Shown here: in pieces, positions 10,162 to 18,926 of the stretch
Position numbering within the stretch: the stretch's first letter is position 1
How the letters are laid out: every line of letters starts with the position of its first letter
NCBI GenBank assembly: GCA_024637315.1
Contig: JAGXFH010000009.1
Coordinates: forward strand, 1-64,000
Length of the DNA stretch: 64,000 nucleotides
Direction of reading: 5' to 3'
DNA from: Brevirhabdus sp.
Lineage (GTDB): Bacteria > Pseudomonadota > Alphaproteobacteria > Rhodobacterales > Rhodobacteraceae
The notes under the pieces: model-generated
Told to the model about the DNA's origin: nothing
The model's input: only the letters and a program-made list of their open reading frames with translations
Database searches by the model: none
Translations under genes and position numbers: made by a program

Positions 10162-10383
10162 TCAGACGAAGCGCTCGCCACCGCAGGTCCGACAGCGGGC
10201 GGTTCGTGTGCCCAGGCACCCTTCGCAGCGTCCGAACTGGGGCCGGCCCATCGCGTCGTTGCCTTTTGCAACCTGGCCCGACCCGCCACAGATGCTGCAA
10301 GCTGCAAGGCCAGTGCCGTGGCAGCGATGACAGGTCCGCTTCGGGATTGGTGGCGGTTTCTTTCGGCCCGTGGGTCTTTCCAT
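10162..10383 (-). CDS. mini DnaJ-type zinc-finger protein (73 aa)
   Basis: A 73-residue protein made almost entirely of four CxxC units: CHRCHGTG (C18, C21), CSICGGSG (C29, C32), CEGCLGTR (C53, C56) and CRTCGGER (C64, C67), the pattern of the cysteine-rich zinc-binding domain of DnaJ. There is no J-domain or substrate-binding domain. An in-frame TGA lies just before the ATG, so the start cannot be further upstream. Two zinc ions would be expected by analogy with DnaJ. It may act as a small redox or RNA/protein-binding adaptor, but no function can be assigned. Confidence 0.75.
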   Translation of the reverse strand: MERPTGRKKPPPIPKRTCHRCHGTGLAACSICGGSGQVAKGNDAMGRPQFGRCEGCLGTRTARCRTCGGERFV

Positions 10384-10745
10384 CTGTCAGGTCTATCCAT
10401 GTCGAATGCATCAGGCTCCTTCGATTACATGCCAATCCTTGCCAGAAGTCGATCTGATTTTGGCGGGTTCTGAACACCACGCCGGGGACGGACGCCTTCC
10501 ACGGTGCGAAAACTGGTGGATTCAGGACGCCCCCCACCGCCACCGGTCCGCATCGGATCTGGCCAGCCTGCCCGATCACCGTTCGCCGCGCCGGGCTGGT
10601 CGCGGATCTGGTGACGCACCCGCGCGGTATCTTGCGTCAAGCCCCACCGCGCGGCACAAGGAAAGGCTTAAGAAAGTCTGAACGGCGCAGGCTCTAATCT
10701 TGTCTTTTCAAGGGCTTGGCGTTTTGTCCACATGTGGACACCCCG
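10384..10745. other. intergenic stretch between islet and lysC end
   Basis: About 360 bases with no gene I can support. The only clear structure is the 16-base perfect palindrome at 10725-10740, just after the lysC stop codon. Confidence 0.4.
10725..10740. repeat. 16-bp perfect palindrome after lysC
   Basis: TGTCCACATGTGGACA reads the same on both strands and lies five bases beyond the lysC stop codon (lysC is on minus). It has no loop and no T-run follows on the minus strand, so it is not a classic intrinsic terminator; a dimeric protein site is more likely. Confidence 0.5.
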
Positions 10746-11984
10746 CTAGCCCGCCTTCTCCAGCTCGAACGTATCATGCAGCGCCTGCACGGCCAGCTCC
10801 ATGTATTTCCGGTCGATCAGCACCGAGATCTTGATCTCGGATGTGGTGATGACCTTGATATTGATCCCCTCGGCACTGAGCGCCCTGAACATCTGAGCCG
10901 CAACCCCGGCATGCGACCGCATTCCGATTCCCACGACCGAGACCTTGGCCACGTCGGTATCGGTGACCAGATCGTGGAAGTTGATCGCCTGGCTTTCCTT
11001 CGCGGCCTGCATCGCCTTTTCCGCCCGCGCCACCTGAGCGACCGGCAGCGAGAACGTCATGTCGGTGCGGCCTTCCTCCGAGATGTTCTGAACGATCATG
11101 TCCACATTCACCCCCGCATCGGCCAGCGGCCCGAATATGGCCGCTGCGATGCCGGGGCGGTCGGCCACCGAAATCAGCGTCATCTTGGCCTCGTCGCGGG
11201 AATAGGCGACGCCTGCGACAGCTTTGCTTTCCACGATATCCTCCTCGTCGCAGACCAGCGTGCCTGCATGTTCATCATTGTCATCGAAGCTCGACAGCAC
11301 CCTCAGCCTGACCTTGAACCGCATCGCCAGTTCCACGGACCGCGTCTGCAGCACCTTGGCCCCCAGAGAGGCCAGTTCCAGCATTTCCTCAAATGCGATC
11401 TTTTCCAGCTTGCGGGCCTTGGCGCTGATCCGGGGATCGGTCGTGTAGACGCCATCGACATCGGTATAGATGTCGCAGCGCTCGGCCCCGAATGCCGCCG
11501 CAAAGGCCACCGCCGTCGTGTCCGACCCGCCGCGTCCCAGCGTGGTGATCCGCCCCTCGGGGCTGATCCCCTGAAAGCCCGCCACCACCGCCACCTTCAT
11601 GCCTTGCGCGAACTTGGCGCCGATATTGGCGGTCGGGATCTCGTCGATCCGGGCCGCGCTATGGGCCGAGTTGGTCTTCAGCGGCACCTGCCAACCCTGC
11701 CAACTGCGCGCCGGAATATCCATCTCCTGCAACCGCAATGCCATCAGCCCGGCGGTCACATTCTCGCCCGACGATACCACCGCGTCATATTCCCGCGCAT
11801 CGTAGAATTTCGAGGTTTCGTCGACCCAGCCAACCAATTCGTTGGTCCTGCCCGCCATCGCCGACACCACCACGATCACATCATATCCATTCGCAACTTC
11901 CCGCGCGACCCGCTTCGATGCGCGGTGAATGCGATCAAGGCTGGCAACCGAAGTGCCCCCGAATTTCATGACAAGAATTGGCAT
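10746..11984 (-). CDS. lysC: aspartate kinase
   Basis: Phosphorylates aspartate, the first step to lysine, threonine, methionine and diaminopimelate. The 412 residues start MPILVMKFGGTSVAS, the invariant kinase motif, followed by VVVSAMAGRTNELV, VSSGENVTAGLMAL and LGRGGSDTTAVAFAAAFGAERCDIYTDVDGVYTTDPR in the catalytic domain. The C-terminal half holds two ACT domains (SVADRPGIAAAIFGPLADAGVN and SVVGIGMRSHAGVAAQMFRALS) for feedback control. The ATG at 11984 is chosen over one 63 bases upstream because homology starts there. Confidence 0.95.
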   Translation of the reverse strand: MPILVMKFGGTSVASLDRIHRASKRVAREVANGYDVIVVVSAMAGRTNELVGWVDETSKFYDAREYDAVVSSGENVTAGLMALRLQEMDIPARSWQGWQVPLKTNSAHSAARIDEIPTANIGAKFAQGMKVAVVAGFQGISPEGRITTLGRGGSDTTAVAFAAAFGAERCDIYTDVDGVYTTDPRISAKARKLEKIAFEEMLELASLGAKVLQTRSVELAMRFKVRLRVLSSFDDNDEHAGTLVCDEEDIVESKAVAGVAYSRDEAKMTLISVADRPGIAAAIFGPLADAGVNVDMIVQNISEEGRTDMTFSLPVAQVARAEKAMQAAKESQAINFHDLVTDTDVAKVSVVGIGMRSHAGVAAQMFRALSAEGINIKVITTSEIKISVLIDRKYMELAVQALHDTFELEKAG

Positions 11985-12168
11985 CGTTGCGCCTGTCGTC
12001 CCCCGGTTCGTCGCGCGCTTCTTATGCGGCGGCTCGGCGAAGGGCAAGGTGGGATGAAAGGCGCGCGAGGCTGGTCGGAATGGCGGTCATGCGCGACGGT
12101 CCTGTCCTTTACCTGCTGCAAAAGCGTTGCTGCCGAGAATTTCACTTTGACGTAACTTCGACCTAACA

Positions 12169-12375
12169 ATGACCCATATCCCCACCCTGGCAACCTCCCG
12201 GCTGATAGTGCGCCCGTTGATCTTCAAAGACTGGGGACCATATGCGCGCCTCATGCTGTCAGATCGGGCGCGATACACGGGCGAACGTCTCGGTGCCGTT
12301 CTCTACCTTCGGGCCGCCAGCAAAGAAACTACCGACCTCGTCCTCAGCCATTTTGGTGGTCCTTCGTCCGAGTAA
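12169..12375 (+). pseudogene. truncated GNAT (RimJ/RimL-like) acetyltransferase remnant
   Basis: A 68-residue ORF starting with a segment typical of RimL-like acetyltransferases (LATSRLIVRPLIFKDWGPYARLMLSDRARYTG), roughly the first 35 residues of that family, followed by unrelated sequence and a stop. The acetyl-CoA-binding core is missing, so it cannot be a functional acetyltransferase. The junction at about 12285 looks like a deletion or rearrangement point. A short peptide may still be made. Confidence 0.55.
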
Positions 12376-12422
12376 ACGACGCCTCCGAGCCCGAAGCAGG
12401 TAATGGGCCACCCGGCGGCCCC

Positions 12423-13070
12423 TCAAAACGGATGCGCCCGCCCGTCCCATGTCTCGAAACACCCTGTCGTGGCGACCGATAATGCGTCGAACCGAGCCAT
12501 CAGCCCTTCGGCCGACGCGTCGGGCGTGATCGAGGCTCCCGGCCCGCCCATATCGGACTGTACCGAGCCGGGATGATAGATGCCCACGGCAATCCGTTCG
12601 GGTTTCAGATCGACGGCCAGATTGCGTCCCAGGTTCAGCGCAGCCGCCTTGGACGCGCGGTAGATCAGCGATCCGCCCGGCGCCAGTTCATCACTGGCCA
12701 TCTGTGACGAGATAATCGCGATCTTCGGCGTCTGCGCCCGCCGCAGATGCGGCAACAGCGCCTGAATGCACAGGAACACGCCCGTCACATTGGTGGCGAA
12801 ACCCTTGGCCCACATTTCGGGCGGGTATCCATCCTCAAAGCTCTGGCCCTTGTCGGGATAGATCCCGGCATTGCAGACTAGCAGGTCGATCGGTCTGCCC
12901 GCCAGTTTCGCGGCCAGGGTGGTGACGGATTCGGGCTCGGTCACATCCAGCGGTAACAGGGTTTCCATCGCGGCCCGCGCCGTGCCCAGCACCTCGCTGC
13001 CACGCAAGCGGTAGCCATCGAGAAGGGCCTTGCCTATACCCCTGTTCGCCCCGGTGATCAGGACTGTCAT
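12423..13070 (-). CDS. SDR family oxidoreductase
   Basis: A classical short-chain dehydrogenase/reductase of 215 residues. The NAD(P)-binding TGANRGIGKALLDGY is at the N-terminus, LDVTEPES marks the adenine-pocket Asp, and VCNAGIY, ISSQMAS and the catalytic YRASKAAA (YxxxK) follow in order. C-terminal IYHPGSVQSDMGG is the usual post-catalytic loop. It resembles the CsgA/C-factor-like SDR group. Substrate unknown. It lies ten bases from the DUF1178 gene and is probably co-transcribed downstream of it. Confidence 0.9.
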   Translation of the reverse strand: MTVLITGANRGIGKALLDGYRLRGSEVLGTARAAMETLLPLDVTEPESVTTLAAKLAGRPIDLLVCNAGIYPDKGQSFEDGYPPEMWAKGFATNVTGVFLCIQALLPHLRRAQTPKIAIISSQMASDELAPGGSLIYRASKAAALNLGRNLAVDLKPERIAVGIYHPGSVQSDMGGPGASITPDASAEGLMARFDALSVATTGCFETWDGRAHPF

Positions 13071-13079
13071 GGGCGGTCC

Positions 13080-13529
13080 TCAGTTGGTCTTGCGTGATGG
13101 AAAGAATGGCAACGGGGCGACGGGCACCCCATCCTCGGCCAGTTGCCGAGCCTCGTCATTCGATGCCTCGCCATAGATCGAACGCTCTGGCGCATCTCCA
13201 TGATGGATCTTGCGCGCTTCGCTAGCAAATTCCGGGCCGACATATTCCGAATGTTCCTGAATCTTTCGGCGCAACTCTTTGATCGCCGCCTCCGCGGGCG
13301 AAGCGGGAGCGGTCAAAGCATGCATCGGACGCGACTCTTGCAGGCTGTCCTGCGCCGCCTTGGCGTCCTGGTGGAGCCGCGGTGCCATCATCGCCTTTTC
13401 GACGGTTTCGGATCCGCAATCCGGACACGAAAGCATCCCGGCGGCATGCAACTTGTCGAAGGCGCCAGCCGACTGGAACCAGCTTTCGAACTTGTGGTTG
13501 ATTTCGCATTTCAGCGTGTAGCGGATCAT
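13080..13529 (-). CDS. DUF1178 family protein
   Basis: A protein of about 149 residues with the DUF1178 N-terminus (MIRYTLKCEINHKFESWFQS) and a single CPDCGS zinc-ribbon half-site at about residue 35, then a low-complexity linker and the conserved C-terminal half (VGPEFASEARKIHHGDAPERSIYGEAS). Function unknown in the family. The second of two adjacent ATGs is used because the family starts MIRY. It often neighbours NUDIX genes in Rhodobacterales, as here. Confidence 0.9.
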   Translation of the reverse strand: MIRYTLKCEINHKFESWFQSAGAFDKLHAAGMLSCPDCGSETVEKAMMAPRLHQDAKAAQDSLQESRPMHALTAPASPAEAAIKELRRKIQEHSEYVGPEFASEARKIHHGDAPERSIYGEASNDEARQLAEDGVPVAPLPFFPSRKTN

Positions 13530-13703
13530 CATGACCTCGAAAACCGTGAATGATCGGAAAATATAGATGCGGCGTCAAAATTCAACCAAAGACTCCGTGT
13601 GCCGGCCGCAGCCAAGATTGTATTGCCGTCGGGCATTGGTCCGATCATCGGTGGTATGGTCGGCGGGTTGCTCATGTCACCTGGAGGTGAACCGCGATCC
13701 GGA

Positions 13704-14168
13704 TCAGCTGATCGCGCGCGGGTCGAAGTCCTTCAGAATCTGACGAAGCTCTGGCTGGTCGATCAACCCGGCCGCTTTCTTCAGGCTGACCCACTTTCGC
13801 TTGCGTTGCGATCTCTCTGGAAAATCGCGTTCAAGCCGCATCACCCGAACCGGGTATAGGGCCACAACGCAAGGTAATTCGTCCTGGCCGGTCAGAGGCT
13901 TGACGTAGGAGTATATGCCAACGCAATGGCCGGTTACCTTGCCTTCGACGCCGGCCTCCTCATAGGCTTCGCGCAAAACGGCCTCTACGGGCGTCGCACC
14001 GTCCATCGGCCAGCCTTTCGGCACGATCCAGCGCTTGCTGCCGCGACTTGTGATCAGCAGGATCTGCACCTTATCTCGTTGAATGCGATAGCAAATTGCA
14101 CCAAACTGCGTCCGCAGAGCAGTCTTTTCCGCCCCCGGCAGACTGATCGGTTTCTGCTTCAGTTTCAT
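13704..14168 (-). CDS. NUDIX hydrolase
   Basis: A 154-residue NUDIX protein similar to diphosphoinositol-polyphosphate phosphohydrolase-like bacterial enzymes. The Nudix box runs from about residue 52 as GWPMDGATPVEAVLREAYEEAGV, with the REAYEEAG metal-binding helix intact. The flanking RWIVPKG and KWVSLKKAAGLI segments fit. Substrate unknown. It is 174 bases upstream of DUF1178 on the same strand. Confidence 0.9.
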   Translation of the reverse strand: MKLKQKPISLPGAEKTALRTQFGAICYRIQRDKVQILLITSRGSKRWIVPKGWPMDGATPVEAVLREAYEEAGVEGKVTGHCVGIYSYVKPLTGQDELPCVVALYPVRVMRLERDFPERSQRKRKWVSLKKAAGLIDQPELRQILKDFDPRAIS

Positions 14169-14360
14169 TTTGCCCTTGCCGCGCTTTCCGATGACCAGCG
14201 ATTTGCCTCATGATATTCGTTTTCGTCAGGATAACCGGCGGGGCCGAAATGGAAAGTGCTTTCAGTTGTGCCCTTGGCCGCCAAAGCATTTCGGAAAGGA
14301 TCGCATCGGGGCTTGGCTGCCTCTCGCTGCACTCTAATCCGAAATCCGATGCCTTGTGTC

Positions 14361-15662
14361 TCAACTCTTTCCTGAAACGCTTGATGTCCCCGTCAGATCA
14401 GCCAAACGCTCGACAAATTGTGTAATCCCGCGTGACTCCGCCCGAAGCGGGGCCAGGCATTCGGCGGCGCTGCGGGCAACCTTCGCCCGACGCTCGACAT
14501 CCGCAAGGTTCAGGATCGCTTGCGCGACGGCCGCCGTATCCGGCGCCAACACGGCCCCGCCCGCCGCGTCCAAAGTGGCAAATGCCTGTGCATGATTGTG
14601 AACGCTCGGCCCGTGAACGATTGCGCTGCCGAACTGGGCCGGTTCGAACGGTGTGTGCCCTCCCTTCTCGACCCAGGTTCCGCCGACCAAGGTTGTCCCG
14701 GCCAGACTGTACCAAAGTGCCATCTCACCAAGGGTGTCGGCCAGCAATATCAATGTGTCCGGCGCGATCGGTCGCGGTTGCGACCTTTGCTGACAGGGCA
14801 GCGAATGGTTTGAAATCAGCCGCAGAATATCCGGGGCGCGGTCGGGGTGCCTTGGCGCAAGGATCAACCGAAGATCCGGCCGCTTTGCGCGCGCTACGCA
14901 GAAGGCGTTCAGGATCAGTGCATCTTCGCCGTCATGGGTCGAGGCGGCGAGGACGGTCTGGGCGCGATCGAACCGCTTGCGCAGCTCTGACAGCGTTGTC
15001 GGGTCGGGATTGGGCAGGGCAACGCCCGATTTCAACAGCAGGGCCGGGCCGATCCTGCCGCTGTCGACGCCGAAGTCGCGGAACCTGCCGGCAGCCTTTT
15101 CATCAAGCGGTGCGATATAGGTGAGGGCGGCGGCAACATCCCTTGAGAGAGCTGGAAACCGTGCCCACATCGACGTCGCGCGCGCTGACAGGCGACCGCC
15201 GGCGACCAGCACCGGAATACCTGCTGACCGGCAAGCCGACATCCTGCTGGGCCAGAGTTCATTTTCCAGAACCACCAACGCAATCGGTGACCAAAACTTT
15301 AGAAACAATTTCAGAAACACGGGGTAATCAAGTGGCGCCATCCGTGGCTGAAGCCGCGGGTTGCCCCATCGCGCAACCATCTGGCGGGCAGAGTAGGAAT
15401 TCATCGTCACCACGATCCCGACCGCCGGGTCGCGGGCCAGAATGTTATCCAGGAGGGGGCGGGCGGCGGTCAGTTCACCGAGGCTGGCGCCATGGACCCA
15501 GACGGTTTTTTTCGAACGCGACTGCGCGGACGTCAACGCCATGCGCTCGGCCAGACCTGTCCGAGTTTCCTTGCCGCGCAGCCAACGCAGGGTGAAAAGT
15601 GCGGCCAGCACCGGCGCCAGAACAACGAGAGTGATACGATAAAGGATCAAGCCACGCCCCAT
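14361..15662 (-). CDS. waaA: 3-deoxy-D-manno-octulosonic acid (Kdo) transferase
   Basis: Transfers Kdo from CMP-Kdo to lipid IVA at the inner membrane in lipopolysaccharide core synthesis. The 433-residue product has an N-terminal hydrophobic anchor (LILYRITLVVLAPVLAALFTL), then VWVHGASLGELTAARPLL with the catalytic Glu, VLENELWPS, VAGGRLSARA, ILAPRHPDRAPDI and the C-terminal GGTWVEKGGHTPFEPA CMP-Kdo site. Order and length match GT30 enzymes. It ends near a stretch without further LPS genes. Confidence 0.95.
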   Translation of the reverse strand: MGRGLILYRITLVVLAPVLAALFTLRWLRGKETRTGLAERMALTSAQSRSKKTVWVHGASLGELTAARPLLDNILARDPAVGIVVTMNSYSARQMVARWGNPRLQPRMAPLDYPVFLKLFLKFWSPIALVVLENELWPSRMSACRSAGIPVLVAGGRLSARATSMWARFPALSRDVAAALTYIAPLDEKAAGRFRDFGVDSGRIGPALLLKSGVALPNPDPTTLSELRKRFDRAQTVLAASTHDGEDALILNAFCVARAKRPDLRLILAPRHPDRAPDILRLISNHSLPCQQRSQPRPIAPDTLILLADTLGEMALWYSLAGTTLVGGTWVEKGGHTPFEPAQFGSAIVHGPSVHNHAQAFATLDAAGGAVLAPDTAAVAQAILNLADVERRAKVARSAAECLAPLRAESRGITQFVERLADLTGTSSVSGKS

Positions 15663-15751
15663 TCCGTCTGGCCGGGAGAACCTACGAAGCGGACGGGCAC
15701 GTTACAAGGGCGCAGCCAGGTCAGGATGGCCTGGAAAGAGCCCGAATAATG

Positions 15752-15825
15752 TGGAGGCGAGTACCGGAATCGAACCGGTCTTCACGGATTTGCAATCCGG
15801 TGCGTAACCACTCCGCCAACTCGCC
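15752..15825 (-). tRNA. tRNA-Cys (GCA)
   Basis: On the minus strand the acceptor arms GGCGAGT and ACTCGCC pair fully, followed by discriminator U and an encoded CCA. The anticodon loop ATTGCAAATC gives anticodon GCA. The T-arm holds GGTTCGATTCC. Length 74 bases including CCA. The U73 discriminator is the known CysRS identity element. Confidence 0.95.
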
Positions 15826-15954
15826 GAAGCCTCGGGCGGTCTATACCATGGCCAGAGTCCACGCAAGACGGATCATCGGTCGGCTGCGATGTTGCCGCCC
15901 CGAATGTTCTGTGCCACAAGGTTGCGGAAGAATCTGAACAGAAGAGTCCAGTCC

Positions 15955-16608
15955 ATGGCCGACTATCAATCCCGGCGCACGATGATGGTTGACACCCAGG
16001 TTCGGCCATCCGACGTCACCAAGTTTCCGATCATAAATGCAATGCTATCCGTTCCCCGAGAGGCCTTCGTACCCGACAGCAAACGAGAGGCGGCCTACGT
16101 CGGCGAGAACGTCGATCTTGGCAATGGACGGGTGATTCTGGAGCCGCGGACGCTGGCCAAGATGCTGGATGCACTGGACATTCAACCGAACGAAATGGTG
16201 CTCGATATCGGCTGCGGGCTTGGTTACTCCAGCGCCGTCATCGCGCGGCTGGCCGAAGCGGTGGTCGCGGTCGAGGAAGAGCCGGAACTTGCCGCGGACG
16301 CGCAATCACTTTTGGCGGAACACAGTGCCGACAATGTCGCCGTTATCGAGGGATCTCTGTTCGACGGTTCTGCGAAGCACGGGCCTTTTGACGTGATCAT
16401 TCTGCAGGGCGCAGTCGAAGATGTGCCGCCGGCCTTGCTGGATCAGTTGAATGAAGGCGGCCGTATCGCTGCGTTGTTCATGGATGGGGACCTTGGGTCT
16501 GTTCGGATCGGCTACAAGATCGACAACGACATGACGTGGCGATTTGCGTTCAATGCCAGTGCACCGATCCTGCCGGGTTTTGAACGCCATCATGCGTTCG
16601 TTCTCTAG
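15955..16608 (+). CDS. pcm: protein-L-isoaspartate O-methyltransferase
   Basis: A SAM-dependent methyltransferase that starts repair of isoaspartyl residues, or a paralogue. The 217 residues start [20 protein letters not shown] (typical of the alphaproteobacterial form), then VPREAFVP, the SAM motif [18 protein letters not shown] at about 80, and VEEEPELA for the ribose-binding acid. The start is chosen by that N-terminal match. It is followed closely by tolC on the same strand, a conserved neighbourhood in the order. Confidence 0.88.
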   Translation: MADYQSRRTMMVDTQVRPSDVTKFPIINAMLSVPREAFVPDSKREAAYVGENVDLGNGRVILEPRTLAKMLDALDIQPNEMVLDIGCGLGYSSAVIARLAEAVVAVEEEPELAADAQSLLAEHSADNVAVIEGSLFDGSAKHGPFDVIILQGAVEDVPPALLDQLNEGGRIAALFMDGDLGSVRIGYKIDNDMTWRFAFNASAPILPGFERHHAFVL

Positions 16609-16672
16609 GGTGACGTTTGCAGCATGGAGGCCTCGCAATAGCTCGTTTCAGGTCAGGAACAGGGATGCCAAG

Positions 16673-18049
16673 GTGATCAGGAAAACGGTTTACATTGGTG
16701 TGATCTCCATGGTGTTGGCGCTGACACTGGGTGCGGCAGCGCGGGCGGAAACCCTGACCGATGCCCTGATATCAGCCTACAAGACCTCCGGGCTTCTGGA
16801 TCAGAACAGGGCGCTGCTGCGGGCTGCCGATGAAGATGTTGCGCAAGCCGTTGCGGGGTTGCGCCCGGTCCTGAACTACATTGTAAGTTCCAGCTATTCT
16901 TCGATCGCAGATCAGGTTCCGATGAACGACGGCATCTCCGCCAACCTGGAGTTATCGACGAGCTTTCTGCTTTATGATTTCGGACGGTCACGGTTGGGCA
17001 TCGACATCGCCAAGGAGAACGTGCTGGCTCTGAGAGAGGCCCTTGTCGGGGTTGAACAGAACGTTCTCTTGCGCGCGGTCGCAGCCTATGTGGGCGTGCA
17101 AAGGGACATTTCAATCGTCGATCTGCGCAACAATAACGTGCGGCTGATCACGCAGGAATTGCGCGCCGCCAGAGATCGTTTTGAAGTCGGCGAGATTACC
17201 CGCACGGATGTCTCGCTTGCCCAGGCACGGCTGGCGGCCGCGGAAAGTGGATTGGCCGTCGCGAACGGCAATCTGGCGATCTCGCGCGAGGAATATCGTG
17301 CTGTGGTCGGTCGCTATCCGGGCAATCTGGCGCCGCTGCCAACACCACCGGCGACGGCCGGGACATTGGATGGCGTCATAGCTTCTGCGCGAAAGCAACA
17401 CCCTGATATCCTGCAGGCACAGCGCAACGTCACAGTGGCAGAATTGGGGATCGCGTCGGCCAACGCCTCGCGTCGGCCCAGTCTATCGGGCAGTGCCAAT
17501 GTCGGGATTGATCGCGATGGCGAGGATTCGCACCGGTTGGGTTTGACGCTGTCCGGCCCGATTTATTCTGGTGGCGCGATCGCGTCTGCCGAACGCAGGG
17601 CGGCAGCCCAACGCGACGCATCGCTTGCAAATCTGCACTTGGCCCGCATCGCCATAGACCAGAATGCCAGCAATGCGTGGGCACGTCTGAACGTTGCAAA
17701 CGCGGCTATCCAGGCAAGCGACCAGCAGATTCGCGCTGCGACGGTGGCTTTTGAGGGTGTCCGGGAGGAAGCTGCGTTGGGCGCACGCACAACGCTCGAC
17801 GTGCTGGATGCCGAGCAGGAACTGCTGGATGCCGCCGCCAGCCGGATTTCGGCCGTGTCCGACCGTTACATCGCGATTTATGATCTGTTGGCGGCGATGG
17901 GACTCTTGACAGTGGATCACCTGAATCTCGGAATAGCGACCTACGACGCTTCCGCATATTACAATGCTGTCAAGTCGGCACCCTCCTACCGGGTCAGCCC
18001 GCAGGGCGACAAGCTGGACCGTGTCCTGCAAGGCATCGGAAAAAACTAG
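16673..18049 (+). CDS. tolC: TolC family outer-membrane efflux protein
   Basis: The outer-membrane channel subunit of tripartite efflux pumps and type I secretion. The 458-residue product begins at GTG 16673 (after AGGGA) with a clear signal peptide ending in GAAARA. Two OEP repeats follow, with long coiled-coil helices: VEQNVLLRAVAAYVGVQRD, LRAARDRFEVGEITRTDVSLAQARLA and, in the second half, REEAALGARTTLDVLDAEQELLDA. RFEVGEITRTDVSLAQ and ALGARTTLDVLDAEQ are the classical TolC repeat signatures. No pump genes are adjacent, so it probably serves several systems. Confidence 0.93.
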   Translation: MIRKTVYIGVISMVLALTLGAAARAETLTDALISAYKTSGLLDQNRALLRAADEDVAQAVAGLRPVLNYIVSSSYSSIADQVPMNDGISANLELSTSFLLYDFGRSRLGIDIAKENVLALREALVGVEQNVLLRAVAAYVGVQRDISIVDLRNNNVRLITQELRAARDRFEVGEITRTDVSLAQARLAAAESGLAVANGNLAISREEYRAVVGRYPGNLAPLPTPPATAGTLDGVIASARKQHPDILQAQRNVTVAELGIASANASRRPSLSGSANVGIDRDGEDSHRLGLTLSGPIYSGGAIASAERRAAAQRDASLANLHLARIAIDQNASNAWARLNVANAAIQASDQQIRAATVAFEGVREEAALGARTTLDVLDAEQELLDAAASRISAVSDRYIAIYDLLAAMGLLTVDHLNLGIATYDASAYYNAVKSAPSYRVSPQGDKLDRVLQGIGKN

Positions 18050-18122
18050 GCATATGGCACAACAGGTTGTGTCGAAGCCCGTGTATGGCTACTGTACCTG
18101 CGGGGGCCGATGGTGATTCATA

Positions 18123-18926
18123 ATGTCCGACCCAGTAACGAACCTTGAAATTGAAGACGTGCTCAGCTCGATCCGGCGCCTGATTTCGGAAGATGTAGCG
18201 CCAAAGCGCAAACCGGTGACGAAAATGACTGATCGATTCGTGCTGACCCCCGCCTTGCGAGTTCTGGACGGTACTCCGCCGAACCAGGCAGAAGCAGCAG
18301 TGAACGCAGCTTCCAACGATAATCCTGATACGATACCTGCCGACGACGACCCCGAGCTGGAATTTGTTCGGGCACGGCAAGAGGAATCGCCGCCTCAAGT
18401 CACCGAAGCGGCGTGGGAAAGGATTACCGAAAGCGATACGAAATCCACCGCAGAACTAAGTTCCTCGCGCGGCGAGCTAGAGGCGCGAATTGCTGAACTG
18501 GAAGCCGCCGTCGCACGCAGTCGGGAAGAATGGGAACCGGATGGCAGCGAACCCGATGCCGGGAAACTGCCAGAACGTCATATCTTCGCGCATGGCGATC
18601 CAGAGAACCAAATCGCAGCGGAAGCCATCGAGACGGTGTTTGGCGCGGACTCACAAACGGAAGTGGATACGACGACATCGGATGGTACGGTGACAGAGAC
18701 ACCCCGAACCCAAGCGACGATGCGTGAAAGGGAAGACGGTCCGCTGCCGACAGTCGCAGACGTACCCGAAGAGCAGGTGCTGGATGAGGACACATTGCGG
18801 GATTTGGTGACCGAGATCGTGAAGTCCGAGTTGCATGGCGCCTTGGGCGAAAGAATCACGCGCAACGTTCGGCGGATGGTGCGGCGGGAAATCCAACAGG
18901 CGCTGGCGTTGAAGAATTTCGAATAG
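18123..18926 (+). CDS. PopZ-like / DUF2497-type protein
   Basis: A 267-residue acidic protein. It has a conserved N-terminal helix (NLEIEDVLSSIRRLISEDV, comparable to the PopZ start), a long disordered Asp/Glu/Thr-rich middle with a coiled-coil stretch (SRGELEARIAELEAAVARSR), and a conserved C-terminal helical region LRDLVTEIVKSELHGALGERITRNVRRMVRREIQQAL. This layout (short N-helix, acidic disordered linker, C-terminal oligomerising helices) is that of PopZ polar-organising proteins, but the C-terminal sequence differs from Caulobacter PopZ, so a polar role is inference. It lies 73 bases after tolC. Confidence 0.7.
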   Translation: MSDPVTNLEIEDVLSSIRRLISEDVAPKRKPVTKMTDRFVLTPALRVLDGTPPNQAEAAVNAASNDNPDTIPADDDPELEFVRARQEESPPQVTEAAWERITESDTKSTAELSSSRGELEARIAELEAAVARSREEWEPDGSEPDAGKLPERHIFAHGDPENQIAAEAIETVFGADSQTEVDTTTSDGTVTETPRTQATMREREDGPLPTVADVPEEQVLDEDTLRDLVTEIVKSELHGALGERITRNVRRMVRREIQQALALKNFE

